NCBI GenBank assembly: GCA_965212205.1
Contig: CBDBUX010000011.1
Location: 806,001-870,000, forward strand
Direction: 5' to 3'
Length of the DNA: 64,000 bases
Source of the DNA: JAHEJJ01 sp965212205
Lineage (GTDB): Bacteria > Bacteroidota > Bacteroidia > Flavobacteriales > Flavobacteriaceae
The position numbers were made by a program, and so were the translations under genes. Each line of letters opens with the position of its first letter. The first letter of the stretch is position 1. A model generated the notes under the pieces. It searched no databases and was not told the DNA's origin. It worked only from the letters and a program-made list of their open reading frames with translations. Below are positions 8,675 through 17,267 of this stretch, piece after piece.

Positions 8675-9517
8675 ATGCTTTTAAAAATCTATAGATCTTT
8701 GATCTTTCTGGTCCCTCTACTACTGCTCTTATCCTGTAGTGAATACCAGAAAACTCTTAAAAGTGTAGACACCAAAGCGAAGTATTCCTACGCCCAAAAA
8801 CTCTATGAGGAGAAAGATTTTAAGCGTGCGAATAAGCTGCTTACGCAGATCGCTCCAAAATATGTGGGGAAACCCCAGGGTGAACGGGTTACTTACTTTT
8901 TGGCAAATTCCTATTTCGAGATAGAGGATTATAATTTTGCGGGTTATCAGTTCGAACGTTTTTTGAAGTCATATCCCAGAAGCGATAAGGCCTCTGAGGC
9001 GGCATTCCTGGGGGCAAAGAGCTATTACATGCTTTCCCCGAGATATTCAGTCGATCAGACCGACACGGATAAGGCCTTGATAAAACTCCAAAATTTCATC
9101 AATGCCTATCCCGAATCCAAGTTCCTGGAAGAGGCAAATGCCATGGCCAAAGAACTCACAATTAAAAAAGAAAAGAAAGAATTTGAAATCGCCAAACAGT
9201 TTACGAAACTGGGGGGATCTTATATTTTGGATTATAACATAGCAGCCATCGCGTCGCTTGATAATTTCATCTCCGACCATCCCGGATCAATTTTCAGAGA
9301 AGAAGCATATTTTCTAAAACTCAGGGCGGCTACCAATCTGGCGATCAACAGCACGGAAAAAAAGAAAAAAGAACGTATAGACAATGCGAAAGCGGCTTAC
9401 GATCAATTGCTGAAGAGCTATCCTGAATCAAAATTTGGCGAGGATGCTACAAAATTAGTGCAATCTCTCGATAAGGAATTCAGCGGAGACAATCAAAAAG
9501 AAACCATATCAAAATGA
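8675..9517 (+). CDS. bamD: Outer membrane assembly lipoprotein BamD
   Basis: A component of the beta-barrel assembly machinery that inserts proteins such as porins into the outer membrane. The 280-residue product begins with a lipoprotein signal whose lipobox ends LLLLLSC (Cys21). The mature part has the expected tetratricopeptide-type repeats (YAQKLYEEKDFKRANKLL; FLANSYFEIEDYNFA; YPRSDKASEAAFLGAKSYY). It overlaps the omega-subunit gene by 4 bp (ATGA), so the two are translationally coupled, as in other Flavobacteriaceae. Confidence 0.93.
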   Translation: MLLKIYRSLIFLVPLLLLLSCSEYQKTLKSVDTKAKYSYAQKLYEEKDFKRANKLLTQIAPKYVGKPQGERVTYFLANSYFEIEDYNFAGYQFERFLKSYPRSDKASEAAFLGAKSYYMLSPRYSVDQTDTDKALIKLQNFINAYPESKFLEEANAMAKELTIKKEKKEFEIAKQFTKLGGSYILDYNIAAIASLDNFISDHPGSIFREEAYFLKLRAATNLAINSTEKKKKERIDNAKAAYDQLLKSYPESKFGEDATKLVQSLDKEFSGDNQKETISK

Positions 9518-9852
9518 ATATGAACGATTTAAAGAACTCAAAAGCCCCCGTGACTACAGTGACGATTAACAGGGACGAATTTGACGATAAAACTGAAAAT
9601 ATCTACGAAGCTATTTCCATTGCTGCGAAAAGGGCGATTCAGATTAATTCGGAGATTAAAAAGGAATTGCTCGAGAAACTCGAGGAATTTGCCACATATA
9701 GTGATAGTCTCGAAGAAGTTTTTGAGAATAAGGAACAAATCGAGGTATCAAAATTCTATGAGAAACTTCCCAAACCTCATGCCCTGGCTATAATGGAGTG
9801 GCTGGAAGATAAGATCTACTACCGCAATACCGAGAAAGACGAACAACAATAG
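9514..9852 (+). CDS. rpoZ: RNA polymerase omega subunit, Bacteroidota type
   Basis: A 112-residue protein that helps assemble RNA polymerase by clamping the beta-prime subunit. It follows the Rpb6/omega pattern: TENIYEAISIAAKRAIQINSEIK (helix carrying the conserved YEA...I.AKRA core) at about 28-50. An acidic C-terminus specific to this phylum follows. The start overlaps the bamD stop, and coaBC begins 1 bp after its stop, giving a tight bamD-rpoZ-coaBC operon. Annotations often list it simply as an RpoZ-like or DNA-directed RNA polymerase subunit omega protein. Confidence 0.85.
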   Translation: MNMNDLKNSKAPVTTVTINRDEFDDKTENIYEAISIAAKRAIQINSEIKKELLEKLEEFATYSDSLEEVFENKEQIEVSKFYEKLPKPHALAIMEWLEDKIYYRNTEKDEQQ

Positions 9853-9853
9853 G

Positions 9854-11059
9854 ATGCTCCGCGGTAAAAAAATACTTTTGGGCATTACCGGAGGTATTGC
9901 CGCATATAAGACAGCATTTTTAGTACGCCTGTTAATCAAAGCAGGAGCTGAGGTCAGGGTGGTTCTTACCGATAGTGCCGCTGATTTTGTATCTCCTTTA
10001 ACCCTGGCTACACTTTCCAAAAATCCGGTTCTGCACAGTTTTGTCAAAGAGGAGGATGGAACAACAGATTGGAACAATCACGTTGAATTAGGCCTTTGGG
10101 CCGACTATATGATTATCGCTCCGGCAACGGCTAATACTATGTCTAAGATGGCAACTGGCAGTGCCGATAACCTGCTGCTCGCTACCTATTTGTCGGCGAA
10201 GTGTCCGGTGTTTTTTGCGCCGGCCATGGACCTGGATATGTATAAACATCCCTCTACCACCAAATCGTTCCAAACTCTGGAATCGTATGGCAATATTATG
10301 ATACCGGCGGTCTCGGGGGAATTGGCAAGCGGATTAGACGGAGTAGGTAGGATGGCTGAACCAGAGGATATCATCGAATTCCTGATAAACTTTATTTCTA
10401 AAGGACTACCTCTAAAAGGACAACGGGTAATGATCACTGCAGGACCTACCTATGAAGCCCTTGATCCTGTGCGATTTATCGGTAATCATTCCTCAGGCCT
10501 TATGGGTTATGAGTTGGCCCGGGTAGCTGCCGAATACGGGGCTGAGGTAGTACTGATTAGCGGACCTTCGCATTTAAACCTTGAACATCCCTTGGTGACC
10601 ACAATAAAGGTTACAACGGCTGAAGAAATGTATTTAAAAGCACATGAATATTTCGACAATAGCGATATAGTACTGGGGGCCGCGGCGGTTTCGGATTACA
10701 AACCCAAGGATGTTGCGCAGAATAAGATAAAAAAGCAAGAAGAAGAACTCAATCTGGAATTGGTGAAGAACAAGGATATACTGCTGTCGTTGGGCCAAAA
10801 GAAAGAAAAGCAATTTTTACTGGGGTTCGCACTTGAAACCGAGAATGAACTGGAACATGCCAAAGACAAACTCAGGAATAAGAATTTAGATGCTATTGTC
10901 TTGAATTCTCTTAGGGATGAAGGCGCCGGCTTTTCTACACCTACCAACAAAATCTCCTTTATCGATAAGAATTTGAAGATTACTCCGTTTGAATTAAAGA
11001 GTAAGGCCGATGTGGCCCACGATATCTGGAACGAAATCATCAACAGACGTGAAATCTAG
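9854..11059 (+). CDS. coaBC: Bifunctional CoaBC: phosphopantothenoylcysteine synthetase/decarboxylase
   Basis: Carries out two successive steps of coenzyme A synthesis, ligating cysteine to 4'-phosphopantothenate and then decarboxylating the product. The N-terminal flavoprotein CoaC half (residues 1-180) has GITGGIAAYK at 8-17, the catalytic His in WNNHVELGLWAD (near 76) and a PAMDLDM motif in place of the common PAMN. The C-terminal CoaB half (190-401) has ITAGPTYEALDPVRFIGNHS and the KIKKQ segment. At 401 residues it is full length. It lies in the bamD-rpoZ operon; its last 11 bp overlap the next gene. Confidence 0.96.
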   Translation: MLRGKKILLGITGGIAAYKTAFLVRLLIKAGAEVRVVLTDSAADFVSPLTLATLSKNPVLHSFVKEEDGTTDWNNHVELGLWADYMIIAPATANTMSKMATGSADNLLLATYLSAKCPVFFAPAMDLDMYKHPSTTKSFQTLESYGNIMIPAVSGELASGLDGVGRMAEPEDIIEFLINFISKGLPLKGQRVMITAGPTYEALDPVRFIGNHSSGLMGYELARVAAEYGAEVVLISGPSHLNLEHPLVTTIKVTTAEEMYLKAHEYFDNSDIVLGAAAVSDYKPKDVAQNKIKKQEEELNLELVKNKDILLSLGQKKEKQFLLGFALETENELEHAKDKLRNKNLDAIVLNSLRDEGAGFSTPTNKISFIDKNLKITPFELKSKADVAHDIWNEIINRREI

Positions 11060-11945
11060 ACTTTTTATCTTGCTTCTATGCCTTGGTGGGTTTCTTATAG
11101 CCAACGCCCAGGAATTAAACTGCGTTATAACGGTTAACTCGGATCAGGTAGACCAGACCAATCGGCAAATTTTCGAAACACTAGAAAAGTCACTCAACGA
11201 CTTCGTTAATAATTCTCAATGGAGTAACCGGATTTATAACGAAAATGAGCGCGTGAATGCAAGGATGTTTATAACGGTGAGCGAATATGTTTCTCCTAAT
11301 TTTAAAGCCACCATTCAAATTCAATCTTCAAGGCCTGTTTTCAATACCAATTATGAAAGTCCTGTTTTTAACTTTAAGGACAATCAGTTCAATTTTAGCT
11401 ATATCGAATTCGAACCGCTGGTCTATAATCCCAACTCCTTCGATTCTAATCTGGTAGGCGTTATCGCTTACTATGTGTATATCATTCTAGGCCTGGACGC
11501 AGATACATTTACATTGGAAGGAGGTACGGAGTTTTATCAACAGGCCCAACAAATTACCACTCAGGCACAAGGGGTAGGATCTACCGGCTGGCGGCAGTCG
11601 ACCACCGATAAAAAGAACAGATTTGTACTGGTCGACAATTTGTTGTCTAATACTTTTAGGGAGTACCGTATCGCCATGTATAACTATCATCGCAAAGGCC
11701 TCGATATTATGGGTGATAATAATAGTACTGGCAAACAGGTTATTGCTGGCTCTATGAGACTGTTCGAATCGTTGATCAAGCGCAGGCCCAATGCCTTTCT
11801 CATCCAGGCATTTTTCGATGCCAAGTCCGAAGAGATCACTAACATTTTCTCGGACGGTCCTAAAATAGATCTTGTATCTCTGAAGGAAACCCTCAACAAA
11901 GTTGCCCCGTTTTATTCCAGTACCTGGAATGAAATAAATTATTAA
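11049..11945 (+). CDS. DUF4835 family exported protein
   Basis: A secreted protein of about 298 residues that regularly follows coaBC in Flavobacteriaceae. I choose the GTG at 11049, overlapping coaBC by 11 bp, because it begins a good signal peptide (VKSRLFILLLCLGGFLIANAQ) cleaved before ELNC; an upstream ATG at 11010 would put 13 polar residues ahead of it. The mature protein is rich in Asn, Ser, Phe and Tyr with beta-strand character, consistent with a periplasmic or outer-membrane protein, and a C-terminal helical part ends near FYSSTWNEI. Its role is unknown; linkage to bamD hints at envelope biogenesis. Confidence 0.87.
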   Translation: MKSRLFILLLCLGGFLIANAQELNCVITVNSDQVDQTNRQIFETLEKSLNDFVNNSQWSNRIYNENERVNARMFITVSEYVSPNFKATIQIQSSRPVFNTNYESPVFNFKDNQFNFSYIEFEPLVYNPNSFDSNLVGVIAYYVYIILGLDADTFTLEGGTEFYQQAQQITTQAQGVGSTGWRQSTTDKKNRFVLVDNLLSNTFREYRIAMYNYHRKGLDIMGDNNSTGKQVIAGSMRLFESLIKRRPNAFLIQAFFDAKSEEITNIFSDGPKIDLVSLKETLNKVAPFYSSTWNEINY

Positions 11946-11974
11946 CCAGCCATTTTTTTGGAATTCAAATCCTT

Positions 11975-11982
11975 TATCTTTA
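11975..11982 (+). promoter_or_regulatory. Possible recN -7 box
   Basis: TATCTTTA departs by one base from TAnnTTTG and lies 24 bp before the recN start. A T-rich stretch ending TTTTTTTG at 11953-11960 could supply the -33 element at a short spacing. Weak call. Confidence 0.35.
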
Positions 11983-12006
11983 CCTCTCTAATCTAAAGAT
12001 GAAAAG

Positions 12007-13659
12007 GTGCTTGCAAAACTCTCGATAAAGAACTATGCGCTAATAGACGATATCAGCGTTTCTTTTTTCGATGGCTTCACCACACTTACTGGTGAAACAG
12101 GCGCTGGCAAATCTATCCTGCTTGGAGGACTTTCTTTGGTTCTTGGTAAAAGAGCCGACCTCTCTTCACTTAGGGACCCCGAAAAAAAGTGTGTCATCGA
12201 AGCCGAGTTCGAAATCGGTAAATACAAGCTGGAGCCCTTTTTTGGATTTCATGACCTGGAATATGACTCCCGTACGGTTATCAGGCGTGAAATATACCCA
12301 GGAGGGAAGTCAAGGGCATTTATTAACGATTCACCGGTAATCCTTGATATTCTTAATCAGCTGGGCAAAAACTTGATAGACATCCATTCCCAACATCAAA
12401 CTTTACAGCTTACCGAACAGGATTTTCAAATTCATGTTCTGGATGCTCTGGGAGGAAACCAGGACCTGTTGGTTCGGTATCAATCCCAGCTTAATACCTA
12501 TATGGTATTGGAGAAAGAGCTGACATCATTGGAGGAGCAACGCCAAAATGCCCTAAAAGACCAGGATTATAATAGTTTTTTGTATAAAGAATTAGTAGAC
12601 GCTGCGTTGGAAAAGGGGATGGCTGTACAACTTGAAGCTGATTATGAGGAATTAACTCATGTGGAAACTATTGTGGAGCAGCTCTCGGCAGGGCATCAAC
12701 TGCTGAATGACGAACAGAGAGGCCTTATAGTATCCCTGATTCAATTGAAACAACTTACCTCCCGCTTAGCTGAATTCGGCGAACAATATCAAAGCATTTA
12801 TAAAAGGGTAGAATCTGTCTTGATAGAAGTCGATGATTTGAGCTCTGATTTTCAGGAGCTCCAGGAAGGCAAAGAGCCTAATCCGCAATTGCTGGAAGAG
12901 ATCACGGACAAATTACAACAACTGCATGATCTGCAAAAGAAACATGCCGTTTTAGACGCAGATGAATTGATCGATATTAGGGATTCTCTCGCACAGCGCT
13001 TAGACCACACCGAAAATCTGGATGCCGATATATCCAAAAAAGAAGAGGAACTCAAACAATCAAAACAAAAACTGGATAAACTCGCTAAAAACCTTAGCGA
13101 GGGCAGGGCGGCGGTAATTCCCGTCTTATCAAAGAAAATGGCAGCTATGCTGGCGACCCTTGGAATGCCTAATGCAAGCTTTAACATCCGTCTTTTGCCT
13201 ACGCCGGAATACAAACAAAACGGACAGGATAACTTGCTGTTTTTATTTTCAGCCAACAAGGGTATGGAATTTGGTAATATTAAAAAAGTTGCCTCTGGTG
13301 GAGAATTATCCAGGATTATGCTTGTGATCAAATCGATACTTGCCGAATTTGAGAACTTACCAACACTTATGTTCGATGAGATCGATAGCGGCGTTTCCGG
13401 TGAGATATCAAATGCAATGGCAGATATAATGTTAAAAATGAGCGAGAATATGCAATTGTTCTCCATTACTCATTTACCCCAGGTGGCCTCTAAGGGAACT
13501 TATCATTACAAGGTGTTTAAGGTTGAAGGGGATGTAAAAACCGCTACTCGTATTAAGCTTCTTGAGTCTGATGAAAGAATTGTTGAACTTGCCGAAATGC
13601 TGGGTGGTAAGGCACTGTCCGAGTCAGCACTTGCCCATGCTAAGGAGTTGCTCAACTGA
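12007..13659 (+). CDS. recN: DNA repair protein RecN
   Basis: An SMC-like ATPase that acts early in double-strand-break repair. The 550-residue length is normal. The N-terminus has the family start LSIKNYALID followed by the Walker A motif GETGAGKS (near 29-36). Two long coiled-coil arms span about 160-350. The C-terminal half has the ABC signature SGGELSR (about 431), the Walker B segment LPTLMFDEIDSGVSGE (about 454) and the H-loop ITHLPQVAS. The start codon is GTG at 12007, placed by the conserved N-terminus. A 58-bp gap and probable own promoter separate it from the DUF4835 gene. Confidence 0.95.
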   Translation: MLAKLSIKNYALIDDISVSFFDGFTTLTGETGAGKSILLGGLSLVLGKRADLSSLRDPEKKCVIEAEFEIGKYKLEPFFGFHDLEYDSRTVIRREIYPGGKSRAFINDSPVILDILNQLGKNLIDIHSQHQTLQLTEQDFQIHVLDALGGNQDLLVRYQSQLNTYMVLEKELTSLEEQRQNALKDQDYNSFLYKELVDAALEKGMAVQLEADYEELTHVETIVEQLSAGHQLLNDEQRGLIVSLIQLKQLTSRLAEFGEQYQSIYKRVESVLIEVDDLSSDFQELQEGKEPNPQLLEEITDKLQQLHDLQKKHAVLDADELIDIRDSLAQRLDHTENLDADISKKEEELKQSKQKLDKLAKNLSEGRAAVIPVLSKKMAAMLATLGMPNASFNIRLLPTPEYKQNGQDNLLFLFSANKGMEFGNIKKVASGGELSRIMLVIKSILAEFENLPTLMFDEIDSGVSGEISNAMADIMLKMSENMQLFSITHLPQVASKGTYHYKVFKVEGDVKTATRIKLLESDERIVELAEMLGGKALSESALAHAKELLN

Positions 13660-13743
13660 TGAGCAGTAGGCCTATTCAAAATATTCTGGCATCCCTATTA
13701 TCAATTCTCAATCGAAGGTGGTCGTTCTCAAGCAGAGTTTTGA

Positions 13744-13751
13744 TATCTTTG
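13744..13751 (+). promoter_or_regulatory. fabI -7 promoter box
   Basis: TATCTTTG is an exact match to TAnnTTTG and lies 28 bp before the preferred fabI ATG. The expected -33 region around 13722-13727 reads GTTC, a poor TTG. The -7 match and location make a promoter likely. Confidence 0.5.
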
Positions 13752-13779
13752 ACCCCGTACAATTAAAATATATGTGGAT

Positions 13780-14592
13780 ATGGCATACGACTTACTAAAA
13801 GGCAAAAAGGGAATTATTTTCGGAGCCCTCGATGAACATTCAATTGCCTGGAAAACAGCTGAACGCGTTCATGAAGAAGGTGGGTCATTTGTATTGACCA
13901 ATGCCCCAATTGCTATGAGGATGGGGCAGATTAAAGAGCTAGCCAAAAAAACGGGTGCAGAAATAATCCCTGCAGATGCTACCAATGAAGAAGACTTGGC
14001 CAATCTGGTTAGCAAATCTATGGAGATCCTTGGGGGCAAACTCGATTTTGTTCTGCATTCTATCGGTATGTCGGTGAACGTGCGTAAAGGAAAGCATTAT
14101 ACAGATGAGAATTATGGCTTTACAGCAAAAGGATGGGATGTTTCAGCCTTGTCGTTTCATAAGGTACTGCAATCTTTATATAAAGCAGATGCCATGAACC
14201 AGTGGGGTAGCATTGTGGCCCTCACATATATGGCTGCTCAGAGAACATTTCCCGATTATAATGACATGGCCGATAATAAGGCTTATCTCGAATCTGTGGC
14301 AAGAAGTTTTGGATACTTCTTTGGCAAGGAGAAAAAGGTAAGGGTAAATACCATTTCTCAATCTCCAACGCCCACCACGGCAGGCCAGGGTGTAAAAGGT
14401 TTCGATGGTTTTATCAGCTATGCTGAAAAGATGTCGCCTCTTGGTAACGCCACGGCAGACGATTGTGCAGACTATACCGTAACTCTTTTTTCCGATCTGA
14501 CCAGGAAAGTGACTATGCAAAACCTCTTTCACGACGGTGGCTTTTCCAATACCGGTGTAAGCCAGGAAGTTATAGAGGAATTCTCTAAATAG
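13780..14592 (+). CDS. fabI: Enoyl-[acyl-carrier-protein] reductase FabI
   Basis: Reduces the trans-2-enoyl-ACP intermediate with NADH in the last step of each fatty-acid elongation cycle. It is an SDR-fold enzyme of 270 residues from the ATG at 13780; a GTG two codons upstream is the only other nearby start. Recognisable parts: FGALDEHSIAWKTA (cofactor loop, replacing the enterobacterial GxANxxSIA), HSIGMSVN, and the catalytic YNDMADNK motif with Tyr and Lys six residues apart, followed by the substrate-loop segment SQSPTPTTAG. It lies alone between recN and a hairpin before the glycosyltransferase gene. Confidence 0.93.
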   Translation: MAYDLLKGKKGIIFGALDEHSIAWKTAERVHEEGGSFVLTNAPIAMRMGQIKELAKKTGAEIIPADATNEEDLANLVSKSMEILGGKLDFVLHSIGMSVNVRKGKHYTDENYGFTAKGWDVSALSFHKVLQSLYKADAMNQWGSIVALTYMAAQRTFPDYNDMADNKAYLESVARSFGYFFGKEKKVRVNTISQSPTPTTAGQGVKGFDGFISYAEKMSPLGNATADDCADYTVTLFSDLTRKVTMQNLFHDGGFSNTGVSQEVIEEFSK

Positions 14593-14607
14593 ACCCTATA
14601 AAAAGAC

Positions 14608-14635
14608 AAACCATCGGGGTGGAGATGGTTTTCTG
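14608..14635 (+). terminator. Hairpin after fabI
   Basis: AAACCATC at 14608-14615 pairs with GATGGTTT at 14624-14631 around an 8-nt loop, followed by TTCTGTT. It lies between the fabI stop and the next start codon at 14643, so read-through is possible if the T-run is too weak. Confidence 0.5.
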
Positions 14636-14642
14636 TTAGCTG

Positions 14643-15656
14643 ATGCTTCTGAATTTCTCGATCATTATACCCGTTTACAACCGGCCGGAAGAGGTAAGAG
14701 AATTGTTTCAGAGCCTGGCAGAGCAGCAGTACGATAAACCTTTCGAGATCGTGCTGATTGAAGATGGATCGGTTCTAAGCTCCAAAAAAGTAGTAGAAGA
14801 GTTTAATACTGTTCTTGATATCACTTACCTGACCAAACCTAATTCTGGCCCGGGCGACTCCAGAAATTATGGTATGAAGCAGGCTAAGGGCAATTACTAC
14901 CTTATTTTGGACTCTGATTGTGTTTTGCCGGCTTCTTATTTGCATAATGTAGAAGTGGCACTATCAAAGGAATATGTAGACTGTTTTGGTGGTCCGGATA
15001 CAGCCCACAAGTCTTTCACGGCCTTACAGCGTGCTATTAACTATTCAATGACTTCCTTTTGGACCACCGGAGGCATCCGCGGTCATAAAAGGGCTGCGGC
15101 CCGTTTTCAACCCAGAAGTTTTAATATGGGTCTGTCTGATAAAGCATTCAGCGCCAGTGGAGGATTTGGCAATATCCATCCTGGTGAAGACCCCGATCTA
15201 AGCCTGCGACTTAAAAAAATGGGCTACAGCATCAGGCTGATCCCAGAAGCATTTGTTTATCATAAAAGGAGAATATCATTTCATTCTTTTACCAGACAGG
15301 TTTATAAATTCGGTTTGGTGAGACCAATTCTCAGTAAATGGCATAAAAGTAGTGCCAGGATTACCTTCTGGTTCCCTACAATTTTCATTCTGGGGCTTTT
15401 GATGGCACTTATGACCGTGTTTTTTCATTTGTATTGGCCTTTGGGGATCTACGGACTTTATTTTTTACTATTGCTATTCGACGCCTGGACCCGAACCGGG
15501 AGCCTGCAGATTGGAGTTTTGGCGATACCTGCGGTGCTGATACAATTTGCAGCATATGGCTTTGGCTTTCTTAAATCGAATATCTTGGTTAATTTTAGTA
15601 AAAAGAATCCCAGGGAACTGTTTCCCAAATTATTCTTCGAACCTTTAACGACGTGA
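14643..15656 (+). CDS. Family 2 glycosyltransferase with C-terminal membrane helices
   Basis: A 337-residue inverting glycosyltransferase (GT-A fold) that transfers a sugar from a nucleotide donor, at the cytoplasmic face of the inner membrane. The N-terminal domain has IIIPVYNRPEEV (residues 6-17), IEDGS (near 40), the metal-binding LDSDC motif (near 97) and a GEDPDLSLRL segment (near 181). Two or three hydrophobic helices near 240-300 anchor the C-terminus. The acceptor is unknown. The stop overlaps the next start by 4 bp (GTGA), so it is coupled to the YbbR gene and coaE. Confidence 0.9.
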   Translation: MLLNFSIIIPVYNRPEEVRELFQSLAEQQYDKPFEIVLIEDGSVLSSKKVVEEFNTVLDITYLTKPNSGPGDSRNYGMKQAKGNYYLILDSDCVLPASYLHNVEVALSKEYVDCFGGPDTAHKSFTALQRAINYSMTSFWTTGGIRGHKRAAARFQPRSFNMGLSDKAFSASGGFGNIHPGEDPDLSLRLKKMGYSIRLIPEAFVYHKRRISFHSFTRQVYKFGLVRPILSKWHKSSARITFWFPTIFILGLLMALMTVFFHLYWPLGIYGLYFLLLLFDAWTRTGSLQIGVLAIPAVLIQFAAYGFGFLKSNILVNFSKKNPRELFPKLFFEPLTT

Positions 15657-16606
15657 AAGCAAAGAAAAAGAAGACCAATAACCGGCGTAAGACCAATATT
15701 TTTATTGTTTTTCTGATATGCTCTGCATTGATCTGGCTCATCAGCAAGTTATCTGAATCCTATACTCAAAGAGTTTCCTTCGAGTTAAGTTTTGTCAATA
15801 GTCCCGATAGCCTCTTGCTTACAGGGACGTCTAAGGAATCTGTAGATGTAAGATTGAGCGCTAGCGGCTTTGGATTCCTTGGCTTCAATTTTGGAAGAAA
15901 TAATTTGAATATCGACCTTTCCAAAGTTCGTAATGCTGGCAGTTCTTACTATGTCAGTCGGGATGCTTATGAAAAACAAATTGAATCTCAAATACCAGGC
16001 AGTATGTCATTGCTGGAGGTCGACCAGGATACATTATTTGTTTATTTTGAGCAGCTTCATTCGAAAAAGGTGCCGATAGTACCAGATCTAAATGTCGAAC
16101 TTGCCCAAAATCATATACTGGAAGATAGCCTGCTAATCTCTCCCGATTTTGTTACTATCAAAGGACCTAAAACTGAAATCGATGGCGTTGATCAGATCCA
16201 CACCCTCCCTCAAACCATACAAAATGTATCTGAAGATTTTAGTGTTCAACTCGACCTGGCAATGATCCAGGGACTTGAGTATACCAGTTTCGAAGTAAAC
16301 TCCGTGAAGATCAGTGGAAAAGTATTTCGTTTTTCGGAACAGGTGATAGAAATTCCGGTAAGGGTAATAAACCTTCCGGCCGGAATGGAGATCAAGACCT
16401 TTCCACATGCCGTTTCAGTTCTTTGCAAAGCCCGGATAGAAAGACTTAAAAACCTCAGACCTGCAGAATTTGATCTGGTGGCCGATTTTAACTCCGCCAG
16501 AGCCGATCAAAAATTACTGGAACCTCAGCTTCTTCATCGGCCAGAAGGTGTCTATGACGCACAACTGATGGACAAAGAAGTAGAATTTATACTGATCAGA
16601 AGATGA
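15653..16606 (+). CDS. YbbR-like domain protein
   Basis: A 317-residue protein anchored by one N-terminal transmembrane helix (about residues 16-33, IFIVFLICSALIWLISKLS) with the rest outside the cytoplasm. The extracytoplasmic part carries YbbR-type beta repeats (for example around SVDVRLSASGFGF, VTIKGPKTEI and AVSVLCKARI). YbbR proteins in other bacteria sit beside cyclic-di-AMP synthase genes; here the neighbours are a glycosyltransferase and coaE instead. The start is a GTG at 15653 inside the glycosyltransferase stop, and its own stop overlaps coaE (ATGA). Confidence 0.82.
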   Translation: MKAKKKKTNNRRKTNIFIVFLICSALIWLISKLSESYTQRVSFELSFVNSPDSLLLTGTSKESVDVRLSASGFGFLGFNFGRNNLNIDLSKVRNAGSSYYVSRDAYEKQIESQIPGSMSLLEVDQDTLFVYFEQLHSKKVPIVPDLNVELAQNHILEDSLLISPDFVTIKGPKTEIDGVDQIHTLPQTIQNVSEDFSVQLDLAMIQGLEYTSFEVNSVKISGKVFRFSEQVIEIPVRVINLPAGMEIKTFPHAVSVLCKARIERLKNLRPAEFDLVADFNSARADQKLLEPQLLHRPEGVYDAQLMDKEVEFILIRR

Positions 16607-17202
16607 TGCTGATAGGCCTTACCGGCGGTATTGGGAGTGGTAAAACCACTGTGGCCAGTATGTTCGAATCTCTTGGGGTCCCGGTATATAATTCGGATGA
16701 CCGGGCTAAGGAGTTGATGAACACCTCAGAAGAATTGATCCCCGAGATCATAGCATTGTTGGGCGATGAGGCATATATCGATGGTAGGCTGAACAAGTCA
16801 TATATCGCGTTAAAGGTTTTTTCGGATAAAAGCTATCTCGATAGATTAAACGCCATTGTGCATCCTGCAGTTAGGGAAGACTTTCACCAATGGGCAAGGG
16901 AACAGACCACTCCTTATGTGATCCAGGAAGCAGCAATCCTGTACGAGAACGACGCTTACCATAATTTTGATCGCATGATACTGGTAACCGCCCCCAAAGA
17001 ACTGCGCTTAGCGCGCGTTATGCACCGCGACCAGGTACCGGAGGATAATATCCTTGCCAGGATGAACCATCAATGGGAGGATGCAAAAAAAATACCATTA
17101 GCCGATTTTGTGATTGAAAATTTAGAGCTTACCCATACCGCGTCTCAGGTAAAAAATATCCATGAAAAACTCTCGGAAATATCGGCCAGCAAAGAATTTT
17201 AA
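16603..17202 (+). CDS. coaE: Dephospho-CoA kinase CoaE
   Basis: Phosphorylates dephospho-CoA at the ribose 3' position, the last step in coenzyme A synthesis. The 199-residue product starts with the P-loop GLTGGIGSGKTTVAS (residues 4-18), then the NSDDRAK segment (near 32), the AIVHPAVR segment and the lid segment RVMHRDQVPEDNILARMNHQ. It is full length for the family. It is translationally coupled to the YbbR gene, and with coaBC 6 kb away it places two CoA-synthesis genes in the same block. Confidence 0.96.
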   Translation: MMLIGLTGGIGSGKTTVASMFESLGVPVYNSDDRAKELMNTSEELIPEIIALLGDEAYIDGRLNKSYIALKVFSDKSYLDRLNAIVHPAVREDFHQWAREQTTPYVIQEAAILYENDAYHNFDRMILVTAPKELRLARVMHRDQVPEDNILARMNHQWEDAKKIPLADFVIENLELTHTASQVKNIHEKLSEISASKEF

Positions 17203-17233
17203 CATTTTTGTTAAGGTTAGGTTAAACAACCGA

Positions 17234-17261
17234 TTGGCCAAAAGTTAAATTTCTAATTTTA
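17234..17261 (+). promoter_or_regulatory. Candidate promoter of the sensor kinase gene
   Basis: TTG at 17234-17236, a 17-bp spacer and TAATTTTA at 17254-17261 (one mismatch to TAnnTTTG) end 6 bp before the ATG at 17268, so a leader of only about 2-3 nt is predicted. Confidence 0.4.
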
Positions 17262-17267
17262 CAAAAG

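Noticed and set aside
12852..13466. A 204-codon open frame antisense to recN
   Set aside because: It lies entirely within recN, whose domains are complete; the composition (Ser/Cys-rich) is typical of a shadow frame.
13774..13779. GTG two codons upstream as the fabI start
   Set aside because: The ATG at 13780 gives the conserved MAYDLLKGK N-terminus; the extra two residues are not needed.
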